A DNA stretch of 64,000 bases from Mycolicibacterium parafortuitum (GTDB lineage: Bacteria; Actinomycetota; Actinomycetes; Mycobacteriales; Mycobacteriaceae). The translations under genes and the position numbers were made by a program. A model generated the notes under the pieces. The model was not told where the DNA came from. It searched no databases and worked only from the letters and a program-made list of their open reading frames with translations. The stretch spans positions 5,208,001 through 5,272,000 of the forward strand of contig NZ_AP022598.1 of assembly GCF_010725485.1 (NCBI RefSeq). Reading direction: 5' to 3'. Below, one piece after another: positions 25,850-34,717 of this stretch (positions are counted from its first letter, which is position 1; every line of letters starts with the position of its first letter).

Positions 25850-26143
25850 GTTGACCAGAACACTTCCCGCAATCCGCCATGCAGACAGATTAACTCCATG
25901 GGGTGGGTATCGATGACGATTGCCTGCCCTACGCATCCGCCGATAGCAGGTGGTGTTAGCTGTACGATTTGCCAAAATTGACCAGTTCGAAAACTGGCAC
26001 ATTCTGGTGGAAGCACTATTGCACGCTTTACAAGGTACTCATCACGGATTGGACAAGTTCAGCAACGACCTACTGCGGTCATTTGACTTGTCCAGATCCT
26101 GCGATCGGGGGCATTTTCGCCGCGCCGGAACCCGAGAAAACAC
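25850..26143. other. AT-richer intergenic region with inverted repeats
   Basis: Non-coding upstream region of the leftward sugar transferase. It contains CCAGTT/AACTGG with a four-base loop (25983-25998) and a 9-bp inverted repeat TGGACAAGT (26050-26058) and ACTTGTCCA (26086-26094). Base composition is clearly lower in GC than the flanking genes. It probably holds a regulated promoter; no ORF was supported. Confidence 0.45.
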
Positions 26144-26176
26144 GAAGCCCCCGAGACCGGTGGTCTCGGGGGCTTC
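26144..26176 (-). terminator. strong intrinsic terminator after tsf
   Basis: Perfect 15-bp stem, GAAGCCCCCGAGACC (26144-26158) and GGTCTCGGGGGCTTC (26162-26176), with a 3-base loop. On the minus strand it is followed by GTGTTTTC, a partial U-tract. It ends the rpsB-tsf transcript. Confidence 0.93.
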
Positions 26177-26233
26177 GCGATGTCCGGTGGCGCCTGCCCC
26201 AGGGGGCAGGAACCTCGTCAGGCGACAGGCGGG

Positions 26234-27061
26234 CTAGGCCTGGCCGACCTCGAAGCGGGCAAACCGCGTCACGGTCACGCCGGCCTCGTCCAGAAGCGCC
26301 TTGACGGTCTTCTTGTTGTCGGACACCGACGGCTGGTCGAGCAACACGACGTCCTTGTAGTAACCGGTGACCCGGCCCTCGACGATCTTCGGCAGCGCCT
26401 GCTCAGGCTTGCCCTCGGCCTTGGCCGTCTCCTCGGCGATGCGGCGCTCGTTGGCGACGATCTCCTCGGGGACGTCCTCACGGCTGAGGTACTTGGCCTT
26501 CAGCGCGGCGATCTGCAGTGCGACCGCGTGCGCGGCCTCTTTGCCCTTCGCCGCGTCCGACGCTTCGTACTCGACGAGTACGCCCACCGCGGGCGGCAGG
26601 TCGGCGGCCCGCTTGTGCAGGTAGGTCTCGACCTGGCCGTCGAAATACGTCGCTCGGCGCAGTTCCAGCTTCTCGCCGATCTTGGCCGACAGGTCCGCGA
26701 TGGCCTGCTCGACGGTGGTGTCGCCGAGCTTGGCGGCCTTGAGGGTGTCGACGTCGGTGGCCTTCGCAGCTGCCGCAGCGGCGACGACCTGGTCGGCGAC
26801 CGCCTGGAACTCGGCGTTCTTGGCGACGAAGTCGGTCTCGGAGTTGAGCTCGATCAGAGCGCCGTCCTTGGCGGCGACCAGGCCCTCGGCGGTGGCGCGC
26901 TCAGCACGCTTGCCGACGTCCTTGGCGCCCTTGATGCGCAGCAGTTCGACGGCCTTGTCGAAGTCACCCTCGGCTTCGACGAGCGCGTTCTTCGAATCCA
27001 TCATTCCGGCGCCGGTCAGCTCCCGGAGGCGCTTGACGTCGGCTGCGGTGTAGTTAGCCAT
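26234..27061 (-). CDS. tsf: elongation factor Ts (275 aa)
   Basis: Guanine nucleotide exchange factor for EF-Tu. The N-terminal UBA-like domain reads [20 protein letters not shown]; the core exchange motif is [10 protein letters not shown] near residue 80. Ordinary length for mycobacteria. It follows rpsB by 33 bases in the same transcript and is closed by the strong hairpin downstream. Core gene, no anomalies. Confidence 0.98.
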   Translation of the reverse strand: MANYTAADVKRLRELTGAGMMDSKNALVEAEGDFDKAVELLRIKGAKDVGKRAERATAEGLVAAKDGALIELNSETDFVAKNAEFQAVADQVVAAAAAAKATDVDTLKAAKLGDTTVEQAIADLSAKIGEKLELRRATYFDGQVETYLHKRAADLPPAVGVLVEYEASDAAKGKEAAHAVALQIAALKAKYLSREDVPEEIVANERRIAEETAKAEGKPEQALPKIVEGRVTGYYKDVVLLDQPSVSDNKKTVKALLDEAGVTVTRFARFEVGQA

Positions 27062-27094
27062 TGCAGTGTTTCCTTTGAGGCGTCGCGAAACGGA

Positions 27095-27913
27095 TTAGGA
27101 CTGCTCGGGGGCGGCGGCGGTCTCGCCGGCGGCAGCCTCGGGAGCGGCGGTGGTGGCACCGGCCAGCAGCTCCTGCTCCCACTCGGCGAGCGGCTCGGCG
27201 GCAGCAGCCTCCGGCTTGTCGGCACCGGACCGGGCCTGCAGACCCTCGGCGACCGCGGAGGCCACCACCTTGGTCAGCAGCGCGGCCGAGCGGATCGCGT
27301 CGTCGTTACCCGGGATCGGGTAGTCGACGAGATCGGGATCGCAGTTGGTGTCGAGGATCGCGATGATCGGGATGTTGAGCTTGCGGGCCTCGGCAACGGC
27401 GAGGTGCTCCTTGTTGGTGTCGACGACCCAGATCGCCGACGGCACCTTCTGCATGTCGCGGATACCACCGAGGCTGCGCTCGAGCTTGTTCTTCTCGCGC
27501 GTCAGCATCAGGATTTCCTTCTTGGTGCGACCCTCGAAGCCACCGGTCTGCTCCATCGCCTCGAGCTCCTTGAGGCGCTGCAGACGCTTGTGGACGGTGG
27601 AGAAGTTGGTGAGCATGCCGCCCAGCCAGCGCTGGTTCACATACGGCATACCGACCCGGGTCGCCTCCTCGGCGATGGACTCCTGAGCCTGCTTCTTGGT
27701 GCCGACGAACATGATGGTTCCGCCGTGGGCGACGGTCTCCTTCACGAACTCGTAGGCCTTGTCGATGTAGGTCAGCGTCTGCTGCAGATCGATGATGTAG
27801 ATGCCGTTGCGGTCGGTGAAGATGAACCGCTTCATCTTGGGATTCCAACGACGGGTCTGATGCCCGAAGTGGGCGCCGCTGTCCAGCAGCTGCTTCATGG
27901 TTACAACAGCCAT
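27095..27913 (-). CDS. rpsB: 30S ribosomal protein S2 (272 aa)
   Basis: Starts [20 protein letters not shown] and contains [31 protein letters not shown] and [10 protein letters not shown], all standard uS2 features. The last 45 or so residues are an Ala/Glu/Pro-rich acidic tail (from about [13 protein letters not shown]), the usual actinobacterial extension. ATG at 27913 agrees with mycobacterial orthologues; an in-frame ATG nine bases upstream is less likely. Leads the rpsB-tsf operon. Confidence 0.98.
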   Translation of the reverse strand: MAVVTMKQLLDSGAHFGHQTRRWNPKMKRFIFTDRNGIYIIDLQQTLTYIDKAYEFVKETVAHGGTIMFVGTKKQAQESIAEEATRVGMPYVNQRWLGGMLTNFSTVHKRLQRLKELEAMEQTGGFEGRTKKEILMLTREKNKLERSLGGIRDMQKVPSAIWVVDTNKEHLAVAEARKLNIPIIAILDTNCDPDLVDYPIPGNDDAIRSAALLTKVVASAVAEGLQARSGADKPEAAAAEPLAEWEQELLAGATTAAPEAAAGETAAAPEQS

Positions 27914-28211
27914 GATGGCCATACCTCTTTGTGTTGTCGGTTGTCGTCCGGCATCGGGTGAGCCGGACCCTGGCGTCTGCTTCGAAGCCGGACCCGTCTC
28001 TTTCGAGGCGGGACCACCCGGCTTGCGAGGTCACGTGGCCCTTGAACTACGAGAGCCACGTTTCGCGGACGCGCGAAGTCAGCCCGCGCAAACGAGCTGC
28101 GGATAGGAGTTTACACGCTGGACAACGGTGCTTTTACCACCGCGCGAAGGCATCCACAGGAGCCGCCACCGAGGCTACCGCGAACCTGGTCCGGTGCGCT
28201 GAACTGGGCAG
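27914..28211. other. divergent intergenic region, rpsB / M23 peptidase
   Basis: Roughly 300 bases holding the rpsB leader and promoter and the promoter of the rightward M23 gene. A minus-strand TAAACT (28114-28109), preceded by TG, is a candidate rpsB -10, which would give a long leader of about 190 bases suited to autoregulation by S2. No hairpin clear enough to annotate as an S2-binding site was found by eye. Confidence 0.35.
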
Positions 28212-28700
28212 ATGCGGATTCTGGCGGCCGGGGTGCTGCTGAGCGTGCTGTGCGCGGCGCCGGCGGGCGCCGACACCGGGCGTCTGCGGTGGCCGATGCA
28301 ACCCCGACCGGCGGTGGTACGGGCGTTCAACGCCCCGGCGCCGAACTGGCAGCGCGGACACCGCGGGGTCGATCTGGTGGGGTCCGCCGGTCAGGGGGTC
28401 TACGCCGCCGCGGCAGGGACGGTCGTCTTCGCGGGTGACCTGGCCGGCCGGCCGCTCATCTCGGTGGCCCACCCCGGCGGTCTGCGCACGACCTATGAAC
28501 CGGTGCACCCGTCGGTGCGGGTGGGGCAGGCGGTCTCGGCCGGCACCGCGCTCGGCGGGCTGGCCGCCGGGCATCCCGGCTGCCCGGCATCGGCGTGCCT
28601 GCACTGGGGCGCGATGTGGGGTCCGGCCAAGCGCGCCGACTACGTCGACCCGACGAAGCTGGTGGCGACCACCCCGATCCGTCTCAAGCCCCTCGGTTAG
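28212..28700 (+). CDS. secreted M23-type peptidase-like protein (Rv2891 homologue, 162 aa)
   Basis: A signal peptide is visible (residues 1-20, MRILAAGVLLSVLCAAPAGA), then a compact LytM/M23 fold. The first zinc motif HRGVDL provides His50 and Asp54. The expected HxH motif reads Cys-Leu-His131-Trp-Gly, so its first histidine is replaced by Cys129, with Cys124 close by. Either the protein is a degenerate, non-catalytic peptidoglycan-binding member, or the motif is organised differently. Position just left of the F420-type oxidoreductase matches M. tuberculosis Rv2891. Exported. Confidence 0.85.
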   Translation: MRILAAGVLLSVLCAAPAGADTGRLRWPMQPRPAVVRAFNAPAPNWQRGHRGVDLVGSAGQGVYAAAAGTVVFAGDLAGRPLISVAHPGGLRTTYEPVHPSVRVGQAVSAGTALGGLAAGHPGCPASACLHWGAMWGPAKRADYVDPTKLVATTPIRLKPLG

Positions 28701-28715
28701 CCCGCGAGCGTGCCC

Positions 28716-28721
28716 TACCGT
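28716..28721 (+). promoter_or_regulatory. -10 element of a leaderless start
   Basis: TACCGT lies at exactly -12 to -7 from the GTG at 28728. That spacing is typical of leaderless mycobacterial transcripts and supports 28728 over the GTG at 28710. Confidence 0.5.
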
Positions 28722-28727
28722 CGAATC

Positions 28728-29690
28728 GTGGTCACCGACGCTCACCGCTCCCGAACACCGCGTTTCGGCCTCACGACCGCGACCGCACGCTCCGGCGAGC
28801 AGATGCGCCGGTTCGCCCGCGACGTCGAGACCGCGGGCTACGACGTACTCACCTTCGCCGATCATCTGGTGCCGATGGCGCCACCGTTCACCAGCGCGGC
28901 CGCCGCCGCGGCAGCCACCGAGCACCTGCACGTCGGAACCCTGGTGCTCAACAACGATTTCCGTCATCCCGTCGACACGGCTCGCGAAACCGCCGGTCTG
29001 GCAGTCGTTTCCGACGGCCGGTTCGAACTCGGCCTCGGGGCAGGGCATATGCGCTCCGAGTACGACGCGGCGGGGATCCGGTTCGACGCGGGCGGCGTGC
29101 GGGTGTCGCGGCTGGAGGAGGCCACCGAACTGATCCGCGCGCTGCTCGACGGCGCACCGGTGGCCGTCGACGGCGCCCATTACCGCGTGCACGCCGCGCC
29201 GTATCAGCTGCTTCCGCCGCCTCCTGCCCGGGTACCGCTGCTGATCGGCGGCAACGGCCGGCGGGTGTTGCGTCTGGCGGGGCGCATCGCCGACATCGCC
29301 GGCCTGGCCGGCATCACGCACAACCATGACGCGACCGAGGTGCGGTTGACCCATTTCGGGCCGGAGGGACTGCAGAACCGGATCGCGGTGGTCGCCGACG
29401 CCGCCGGTGAGCGATTCGAGCACATCGAGCTCAACGCACTGATCCAGGCCGTGGTCGCGACCACCGAGCCGGTGCGCGCAGCCGAAGAGCTGGCGTCGGC
29501 CCTCGGGGTATCCCCTGCCGCGCTGCAGGACTCGCCGTTCGTACTGTTCGGCACCCACGAGCAGATGGCCGAACAGCTCACCAGACGTCAAAGGCAGTTC
29601 GGTGTCAGCTATTGGACGGTGTTCGACGAACTGCCGGGCCGGCCGTCGGCGATGTCCGATATCGCCGAGGTCATCAAGCTCCTGCGGTGA
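28728..29690 (+). CDS. LLM-class F420-dependent oxidoreductase (Rv2893 homologue, 320 aa)
   Basis: Luciferase-like TIM-barrel flavin or F420 enzyme. Typical segments are FGLTTATARSGEQMRRFARDVETAGYDVLTFADHL, GRFELGLGAGHMRSEYDAAG and PLLIGGNGRRVLRLAGRIAD. It likely carries out a hydride transfer with F420H2; the substrate is unknown. The start at 28728 is set by a well-placed -10 element. Its last 17 bases overlap the end of the convergent hydrolase gene. Confidence 0.88.
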   Translation: MVTDAHRSRTPRFGLTTATARSGEQMRRFARDVETAGYDVLTFADHLVPMAPPFTSAAAAAAATEHLHVGTLVLNNDFRHPVDTARETAGLAVVSDGRFELGLGAGHMRSEYDAAGIRFDAGGVRVSRLEEATELIRALLDGAPVAVDGAHYRVHAAPYQLLPPPPARVPLLIGGNGRRVLRLAGRIADIAGLAGITHNHDATEVRLTHFGPEGLQNRIAVVADAAGERFEHIELNALIQAVVATTEPVRAAEELASALGVSPAALQDSPFVLFGTHEQMAEQLTRRQRQFGVSYWTVFDELPGRPSAMSDIAEVIKLLR

Positions 29691-30552
29691 CCTCACGCAG
29701 AAACTCGCGCATGGCCGCGACGACGACGTCGGGCCGGTCCCGTTGGACCCAGTGCGCGGCCCCTGCAACGACTTCCAACCGCGCGTCAGGTATCCGGCCG
29801 GCGGCGTCCCGCGCCGCAGCCAGTGGGACGCTGGCGTCGCGATCGCCGTGGACGATCAGCGCCGGACGCGGAAACGACGTGAGCCGGCTGCGGTAGTCGG
29901 TGCGCAGGCCGGCGAACCCGACCTGATCGCGCTGCCATTGCTCCCACGCGTCGAAGGCGTGCTCGGCCCGGGCCGCGGCCAGGATCTCGTCGACGAGTTC
30001 GGGTGGGCGTCGGGCAGGGTCGTGGATCAGCGCGGGCATCAGTGGCGTCATCAAGGTTCTGCTGCGGCCCGACCATCGCGTCACGGCGCCGAGCACCCCG
30101 CCGCGCAGCATGGCGGCCGTCACCGCCTGCCGCACCGCGGACAGTGGCCCGTCGGACAACCGCGACATCAACCCGTAGCTCGCCAACAGCATTGCGCCGC
30201 TGACCCGTTCGGGACGGTCGAGGACGTGCCCGATCGTCAGTCCGCCGCCCAGGGACAGCCCGCCGACCGCATAGCAGTCCAGGCCCAGCGCGTCGACGAC
30301 CTCACCGACGTAGGCGACCAGCCGCTCCTGCGTCGACGGCCACGGCGCGGGCTTGGTGTGCCCGTAGCCGGGATGGTCGGGCGCGAGCACCCGGTAGCCG
30401 CCGGCCGCCAGCCGGGGCCCGAGCTCACCCCAGGACAGCGACGCGCTGTCGACCCCGCCGCCGTGCAGCAGTACCACGGCCGGGTCCGCGTCAGCGCCCC
30501 ACGTCAGGTAGCTGACCTCGCCCCACGGCAGCGAGACGGTCGACCTCGTCAC
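29674..30552 (-). CDS. alpha/beta-hydrolase (292 aa)
   Basis: Alpha/beta-hydrolase with HGGGVDSAS (oxyanion-hole region), nucleophile elbow GGLSLGG, acid in [10 protein letters not shown] and His in [12 protein letters not shown]. The GTG at 30552 overlaps the xerC stop as GTGA, so it is coupled to xerC. No signal peptide. Esterase, epoxide-hydrolase or C-C-hydrolase activity cannot be told apart from sequence. It ends inside the convergent F420-type oxidoreductase gene by 17 bases. Confidence 0.87.
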   Translation of the reverse strand: MTRSTVSLPWGEVSYLTWGADADPAVVLLHGGGVDSASLSWGELGPRLAAGGYRVLAPDHPGYGHTKPAPWPSTQERLVAYVGEVVDALGLDCYAVGGLSLGGGLTIGHVLDRPERVSGAMLLASYGLMSRLSDGPLSAVRQAVTAAMLRGGVLGAVTRWSGRSRTLMTPLMPALIHDPARRPPELVDEILAAARAEHAFDAWEQWQRDQVGFAGLRTDYRSRLTSFPRPALIVHGDRDASVPLAAARDAAGRIPDARLEVVAGAAHWVQRDRPDVVVAAMREFLREVTAGA

Positions 30553-31451
30553 GCGCGGGGGTGGGCCTGATCGTGCACGGCGCGCAGCCGCGCGACCGTC
30601 ACATGGGTGTAGAGCTGGGTGGTGGCCAGACTGGAATGGCCGAGCACCTCCTGGACGACGCGCAGATCCGCGCCGCCTTCGAGCAGATGCGTCGCGGCAC
30701 TGTGGCGCAGCCCGTGCGGTCCGATGTCGGGTGCACCGTCGACGACCGCGACGGTCTGGTGCACCACCGTGCGTGCCTGGCGCGGGTCCAGCCGCCTGCC
30801 GCGTGCGCCGAGCAGCAGCGCAGGGCCGGAATCCGCGGTGGCCAGGGCGGGCCGGCCGGCGGACAGCCACCCGCTCAGCGCGGTCTGGGCGGGCTCACCG
30901 TAGGGCACCGTGCGCTGCTTGTTGCCCTTGCCGAGGACACGCAGCAGTCGTCGGGACTGATCGACGTCGTCGATGTCCAGGCCGCACAGCTCGCTGACGC
31001 GGATGCCGGTCGCGTAGAGCATCTCGACGATCAGGCGGTCCCGCAGGGCGAGTGGATCACCTTGCTGGGCACCCGATTTCGCGGCCTCTAACGCATCACG
31101 CGCCTGATCTTGGCGTAGCACCGCGGGTAGCGTGCGGCGCGCTTTGGGGACCTGCAGCCGGGCCGCGGGGTCCTCGCTGATCAGGCCGCGGCGCAAGGCC
31201 CACGCGGTGAAGGTCTTCACCGACGAGGTGCGCCGGGCCAGCGTCGACCGGGCGGTTCCGGCGCCGGCCTGGGCCGCCAGCCACGACCGCAGCACCGGCA
31301 GCGACAGGGCGCGCAGCCCGGCGCCGGGGCTGCGTTCGGCCAGGTAGTCCATCAGCGAGCGCAGGTCGCCGAGGTAGGCGCGCCGGGTGTGTTCGGAACG
31401 GCCGCGTTCCAGCGCGAGGTACTGGTCGAACTGTTCGAGCACCGCCTCCAC
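30549..31451 (-). CDS. xerC: tyrosine recombinase XerC (300 aa)
   Basis: Resolves chromosome dimers at dif together with XerD. The N-terminal SAM-like domain reads [23 protein letters not shown]. The catalytic set is visible: Arg in ATGIRVSEL, Lys in GKGNKQR, His-x-x-Arg in [12 protein letters not shown], His in [10 protein letters not shown] and the nucleophile Tyr in LYTHV. Full length, at the conserved mycobacterial site near dprA. Overlaps the downstream hydrolase. Confidence 0.95.
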   Translation of the reverse strand: MEAVLEQFDQYLALERGRSEHTRRAYLGDLRSLMDYLAERSPGAGLRALSLPVLRSWLAAQAGAGTARSTLARRTSSVKTFTAWALRRGLISEDPAARLQVPKARRTLPAVLRQDQARDALEAAKSGAQQGDPLALRDRLIVEMLYATGIRVSELCGLDIDDVDQSRRLLRVLGKGNKQRTVPYGEPAQTALSGWLSAGRPALATADSGPALLLGARGRRLDPRQARTVVHQTVAVVDGAPDIGPHGLRHSAATHLLEGGADLRVVQEVLGHSSLATTQLYTHVTVARLRAVHDQAHPRA

Positions 31452-31483
31452 GCCCCTAAGGTGGCAGATCGCGCCGACAACCC

Positions 31484-32644
31484 TCAGGTGACGCGCCGCA
31501 GCGTGTCCGGAGTGAGATCTGCCAGGGTCGGATACCCGTCGACGGCCATGATCAGGTCGGCCTCGGCGAGCAGCGAGCGCAGCACGTGGACGAGGCCGTC
31601 CTCTCCCCCGATCGCCAGCCCGTAGGCATATGGCCTGCCGATGCCGACCGCGGTGGCACCGAGGGCGAGGGCCTTGACGATGTCGGCGCCGCTGCGGATG
31701 CCTGAGTCGAACAGCACCGGCAGTCCGTCGGCGGCCTCGACGACGCCGGGTAGGCAGTCGAGCGCGGGCAGTCCGCCGTTGGCCTGGCGGCCCCCGTGGG
31801 TGGAGCAGTAGATACCGTCGACGCCGCCGTCCTTGGCGCGGCGGACGTCGTCAGGATGGCAGATGCCCTTGAGGATCAGCGGCAGATCGGTCAGCGACCG
31901 CAGCCAGGGCAGGTCGTCCCAGGTCAGTGCATTTCCGAACTGCCCGACCCATTGCAGCACGGTGGCCTGGGGGTTCTCGTCGGGCGGCTGTGCCAGCATG
32001 CCGCGGAACACCGGGTCGCTGGTGTAGTTGGCCAGACAACGGCCGCGTAGCTGGGGGAAGTTCGAGGTCGACAGGTCGCGGGGGCGCCATCCGGGGATCC
32101 ACGTGTCGAGGGTGACGATGATCGCCTGGTAGCCCGCTTTCTCCGCGCGGTCGACGAAGCTCGCGGCCAGATCGCGATCGGTCGGGGTGTAGAGCTGGAA
32201 GAAGCCCGGGGTGTCACCGAACTGGGCGGCGACGTCTTCGAGCGGATCCTCGGTCAGCGTCGACACGGCCAGCGGCACCCCGGTGCGCGCCGCTGCCCGG
32301 CCGGCCTCGAGATCGCCGTGCCCGCTCTGTGCACAGATCCCGGCGACGCCGATCGGCGCCATGAACACCGGGGACGGCAGCGTGAGCCCGAACAGGTCGA
32401 CCGTCAGATCTCGCTCTTTGGCCCCGACCAGCATCCGCGGCATCAGACCCCAGCGGTCGAACGCGGTGCGGTTGGCTCGCTGGGTGTGCTCGTCGCCGGC
32501 TCCACCCGCGACGTACGACCACACCGACGGTGCCATCGCGGCCTGCGCTCTGGCTTCCCAACCCGCGAAGTCCATCGGGTAACCGGGCAGCACACCCGAG
32601 AGGCCCTGCAGGTAGATCTCAAGCTGGTAGTTGCCGAACGTCAT
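31484..32644 (-). CDS. FMN-dependent lactate 2-monooxygenase-type alpha-hydroxy-acid oxidase (386 aa)
   Basis: TIM-barrel FMN enzyme. It has the long N-terminus and [12 protein letters not shown] segment of mycobacterial lactate 2-monooxygenase, which turns L-lactate and oxygen into acetate, CO2 and water. The catalytic-His motif reads [13 protein letters not shown]. The residue before the His is Thr where most family members have Asn (SNHGGRQ), which may alter substrate or oxygen reactivity. FMN-binding [18 protein letters not shown] and [10 protein letters not shown] are intact. It sits between xerC and the siderophore-interacting gene, where M. tuberculosis has no gene as recalled. Confidence 0.88.
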   Translation of the reverse strand: MTFGNYQLEIYLQGLSGVLPGYPMDFAGWEARAQAAMAPSVWSYVAGGAGDEHTQRANRTAFDRWGLMPRMLVGAKERDLTVDLFGLTLPSPVFMAPIGVAGICAQSGHGDLEAGRAAARTGVPLAVSTLTEDPLEDVAAQFGDTPGFFQLYTPTDRDLAASFVDRAEKAGYQAIIVTLDTWIPGWRPRDLSTSNFPQLRGRCLANYTSDPVFRGMLAQPPDENPQATVLQWVGQFGNALTWDDLPWLRSLTDLPLILKGICHPDDVRRAKDGGVDGIYCSTHGGRQANGGLPALDCLPGVVEAADGLPVLFDSGIRSGADIVKALALGATAVGIGRPYAYGLAIGGEDGLVHVLRSLLAEADLIMAVDGYPTLADLTPDTLRRVT

Positions 32645-32680
32645 GGCCTCAGCCTGCCATCGACGCGGCCCGATCCCGGG

Positions 32681-33526
32681 CTATTTCGATTCGGCTGCGG
32701 CGAGTTCGCGCTTCCATTCCCGGAACGTCTCCTCGGTGCGCCCGCGCCGCCAGTACCCCGAGATCGACGACGCCCAGGTGGCGTCCACCCCGCGCTCCTT
32801 GCGGATGTAGGGCCGCAGGTTGTGCATCACGGCCTGGGCCTCGCCGTGGATGAACACCTGCACCTGACCGGGCAACCACGGTGCCTGTTTGACCGCGTCG
32901 ATCAGCGGGGCGTGGTCGCCTGCGAACTCCTCGGGGACCAGGTCGGCGCGACCACCCCGGTAGATCCACGACACCTCGACCCCGTCGGGGGCGGTCAGGT
33001 CGATCTGGTCCTCGGGGCCGGCGACTTCGATGAACACCTTGCCGATCGCGTTGGCGGGCAAGGCTTCCAGCGCGGCGCTGATGGCGGGCACCGCGGACTC
33101 GTCGCCGGCGAACAGATGCCAATCGGCGTCGGGACGCGGCGAGTACGCCCCGCTGGGACCCATCACGAACAGCCGCCTGCCCGGTGTGGCCGATGCGGCC
33201 CAGGGTCCGGCGACCCCGTGCTCACCATGGACGACGAAATCGATCGTGATCTCGCGCCGCTCGGCATCGGCCTTGCGGACCGTGTAGGTACGCACGGTGG
33301 GCCGTTGGTGCTGCGGCAGCGTGTTGAAGCTGTCCAGTGTCAGTGGCTGCTCGAGGGTGGACACGTCGATGTCGTCGTCGACGAACACCAGCTTGACGTA
33401 GGCGTCGGTGTGGCCATTGGGCGTGAAGGTGTCGAAACCCTTGCCACCCAGCACCACTCGGATCACATGCGGGGTCAACTGCTCGGTGCGTACCACCTCG
33501 AAGGTGTGTACGGGACGTCCTGCCAC
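32681..33526 (-). CDS. siderophore-interacting FAD protein (ViuB-like, 281 aa)
   Basis: Ferric-siderophore reductase family. The FAD-binding segment RTYTVRKADAERREITIDFVVHG is followed by GPWAASATPGRRLFVMGPSGAY and an NADPH-binding C-terminal lobe (LFAGDESAVPAISAALEAL). It releases iron from siderophores in the cytoplasm. Orthologous in position to Rv2895c. It is preceded by SD-like GAGGAAACCAAG before the start (minus strand). No iron box was recognised upstream. Confidence 0.9.
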   Translation of the reverse strand: MAGRPVHTFEVVRTEQLTPHVIRVVLGGKGFDTFTPNGHTDAYVKLVFVDDDIDVSTLEQPLTLDSFNTLPQHQRPTVRTYTVRKADAERREITIDFVVHGEHGVAGPWAASATPGRRLFVMGPSGAYSPRPDADWHLFAGDESAVPAISAALEALPANAIGKVFIEVAGPEDQIDLTAPDGVEVSWIYRGGRADLVPEEFAGDHAPLIDAVKQAPWLPGQVQVFIHGEAQAVMHNLRPYIRKERGVDATWASSISGYWRRGRTEETFREWKRELAAAESK

Positions 33527-33559
33527 TTGGTTTCCTCCACTGCTCTGCTCTGGGGTCGA

Positions 33560-34717
33560 CTATACGAGCGGCGGTCGCGGCGCAGGGCGCCAGCTTTTGG
33601 CGAGCTTCCAGCATCCGTTCTCCTGGGTGGCCAGTCCGCGGACGTTGAGCATGGTCAGCGGTCCGAGCACCTCGGTCGCGGGTATCCCGGCAGTGACGGC
33701 GATCTCGTCCACAGTGCGCATCCCGCGTCCGGGCAATGCCTCGAACACCGCCAGTTCCTCATCGCTGAGATCGTCCAACCCGGTGGTCGGACGGTCCAGG
33801 TCCGGAGCGAGCTCACCGCACCGCCCTGCCACCTCGACGACGTCGGCGGCCCGGGTGACGAGCGTGACGTCGCGCCGCTTGAGCAACTCGTGGCATCCCA
33901 CCGAAGACGCCGACGTGATCGGTCCTGGCACCGCGCACACCGGCCGGCCCAGCGCGTGGGCCCAGCCCGCGGTGTTGGCGGCGCCGCTGCGTACCCCGGC
34001 CTCGACGACGATCGTCGCCCTGCCCAGCGCGGCGACCAGCCGGTTGCGGGTGAGGAACTGCCGGCGCGTCGGTCGCATGCCGGGCGGATACTCACTGACC
34101 AGCAGGCCGTGCTTGCCGACCCGGTGCAGCAGCGCGGAATGCCCTGCGGGATAGGGGACGTCGAGTCCGGCGGCCAGCACGGCGACCGTCTCCCCGTCGC
34201 AGGACAGCGCGGCGCGGTGGGCGGCGCCGTCGATCCCGTACGCGCCGCCTGAGATGACCGCGACGTCGCGTTCGACCAGCCCGGCCGCCAGATCGGCCGC
34301 GACGAACTCGCCGTAGGACGTCGCCGCGCGCGTCCCGACGATCGCCGCGCTGCGCTCGGCGATGTCACACAGCCGGGAAGGCCCGAGCACCCACAGCACC
34401 AGCGGAGCCCGCGCGTCGGGCCGTTTGTCGCGGTCCGCTCCCCGGAACGCGGCGAACGCGCCGTGCGGCCACTCGTCGTCGCGGTCGGTGAGCAGGCGCC
34501 CACCCATCCGATCCAGGACGTCGAGATCGGCACGGGCGCAGTCGAGTTCATATCGGGCCTCGGTCGCTCGCAGCAGCTTCGGGTCGGCATCGCGTCGGCG
34601 GATGCGCTCAGCGGCCACGATCACTCCCTCGGCGGCGATCAGCTCGGACAGCTTCGGGTTGGGCGGTTCGGCGACGCGGGACAGGTACGCCCAGGCCGTC
34701 CGCTCGGACTCGTCCAT
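33560..34717 (-). CDS. dprA: DNA-processing protein A (385 aa)
   Basis: Loads RecA on incoming single-stranded DNA. The Rossmann-like core is evident: SAAIVGTRAATSYG, VAVISGGAYGIDGAAHRAAL, FLTRNRLVAALG and a C-terminal winged-helix DML1-like domain from about residue 320 (DEIAVTAGIPATEVLGPL). ATG at 34717 overlaps the comM stop by one base, so it is coupled. Conserved comM-dprA pairing. Confidence 0.94.
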   Translation of the reverse strand: MDESERTAWAYLSRVAEPPNPKLSELIAAEGVIVAAERIRRRDADPKLLRATEARYELDCARADLDVLDRMGGRLLTDRDDEWPHGAFAAFRGADRDKRPDARAPLVLWVLGPSRLCDIAERSAAIVGTRAATSYGEFVAADLAAGLVERDVAVISGGAYGIDGAAHRAALSCDGETVAVLAAGLDVPYPAGHSALLHRVGKHGLLVSEYPPGMRPTRRQFLTRNRLVAALGRATIVVEAGVRSGAANTAGWAHALGRPVCAVPGPITSASSVGCHELLKRRDVTLVTRAADVVEVAGRCGELAPDLDRPTTGLDDLSDEELAVFEALPGRGMRTVDEIAVTAGIPATEVLGPLTMLNVRGLATQENGCWKLAKSWRPAPRPPLV

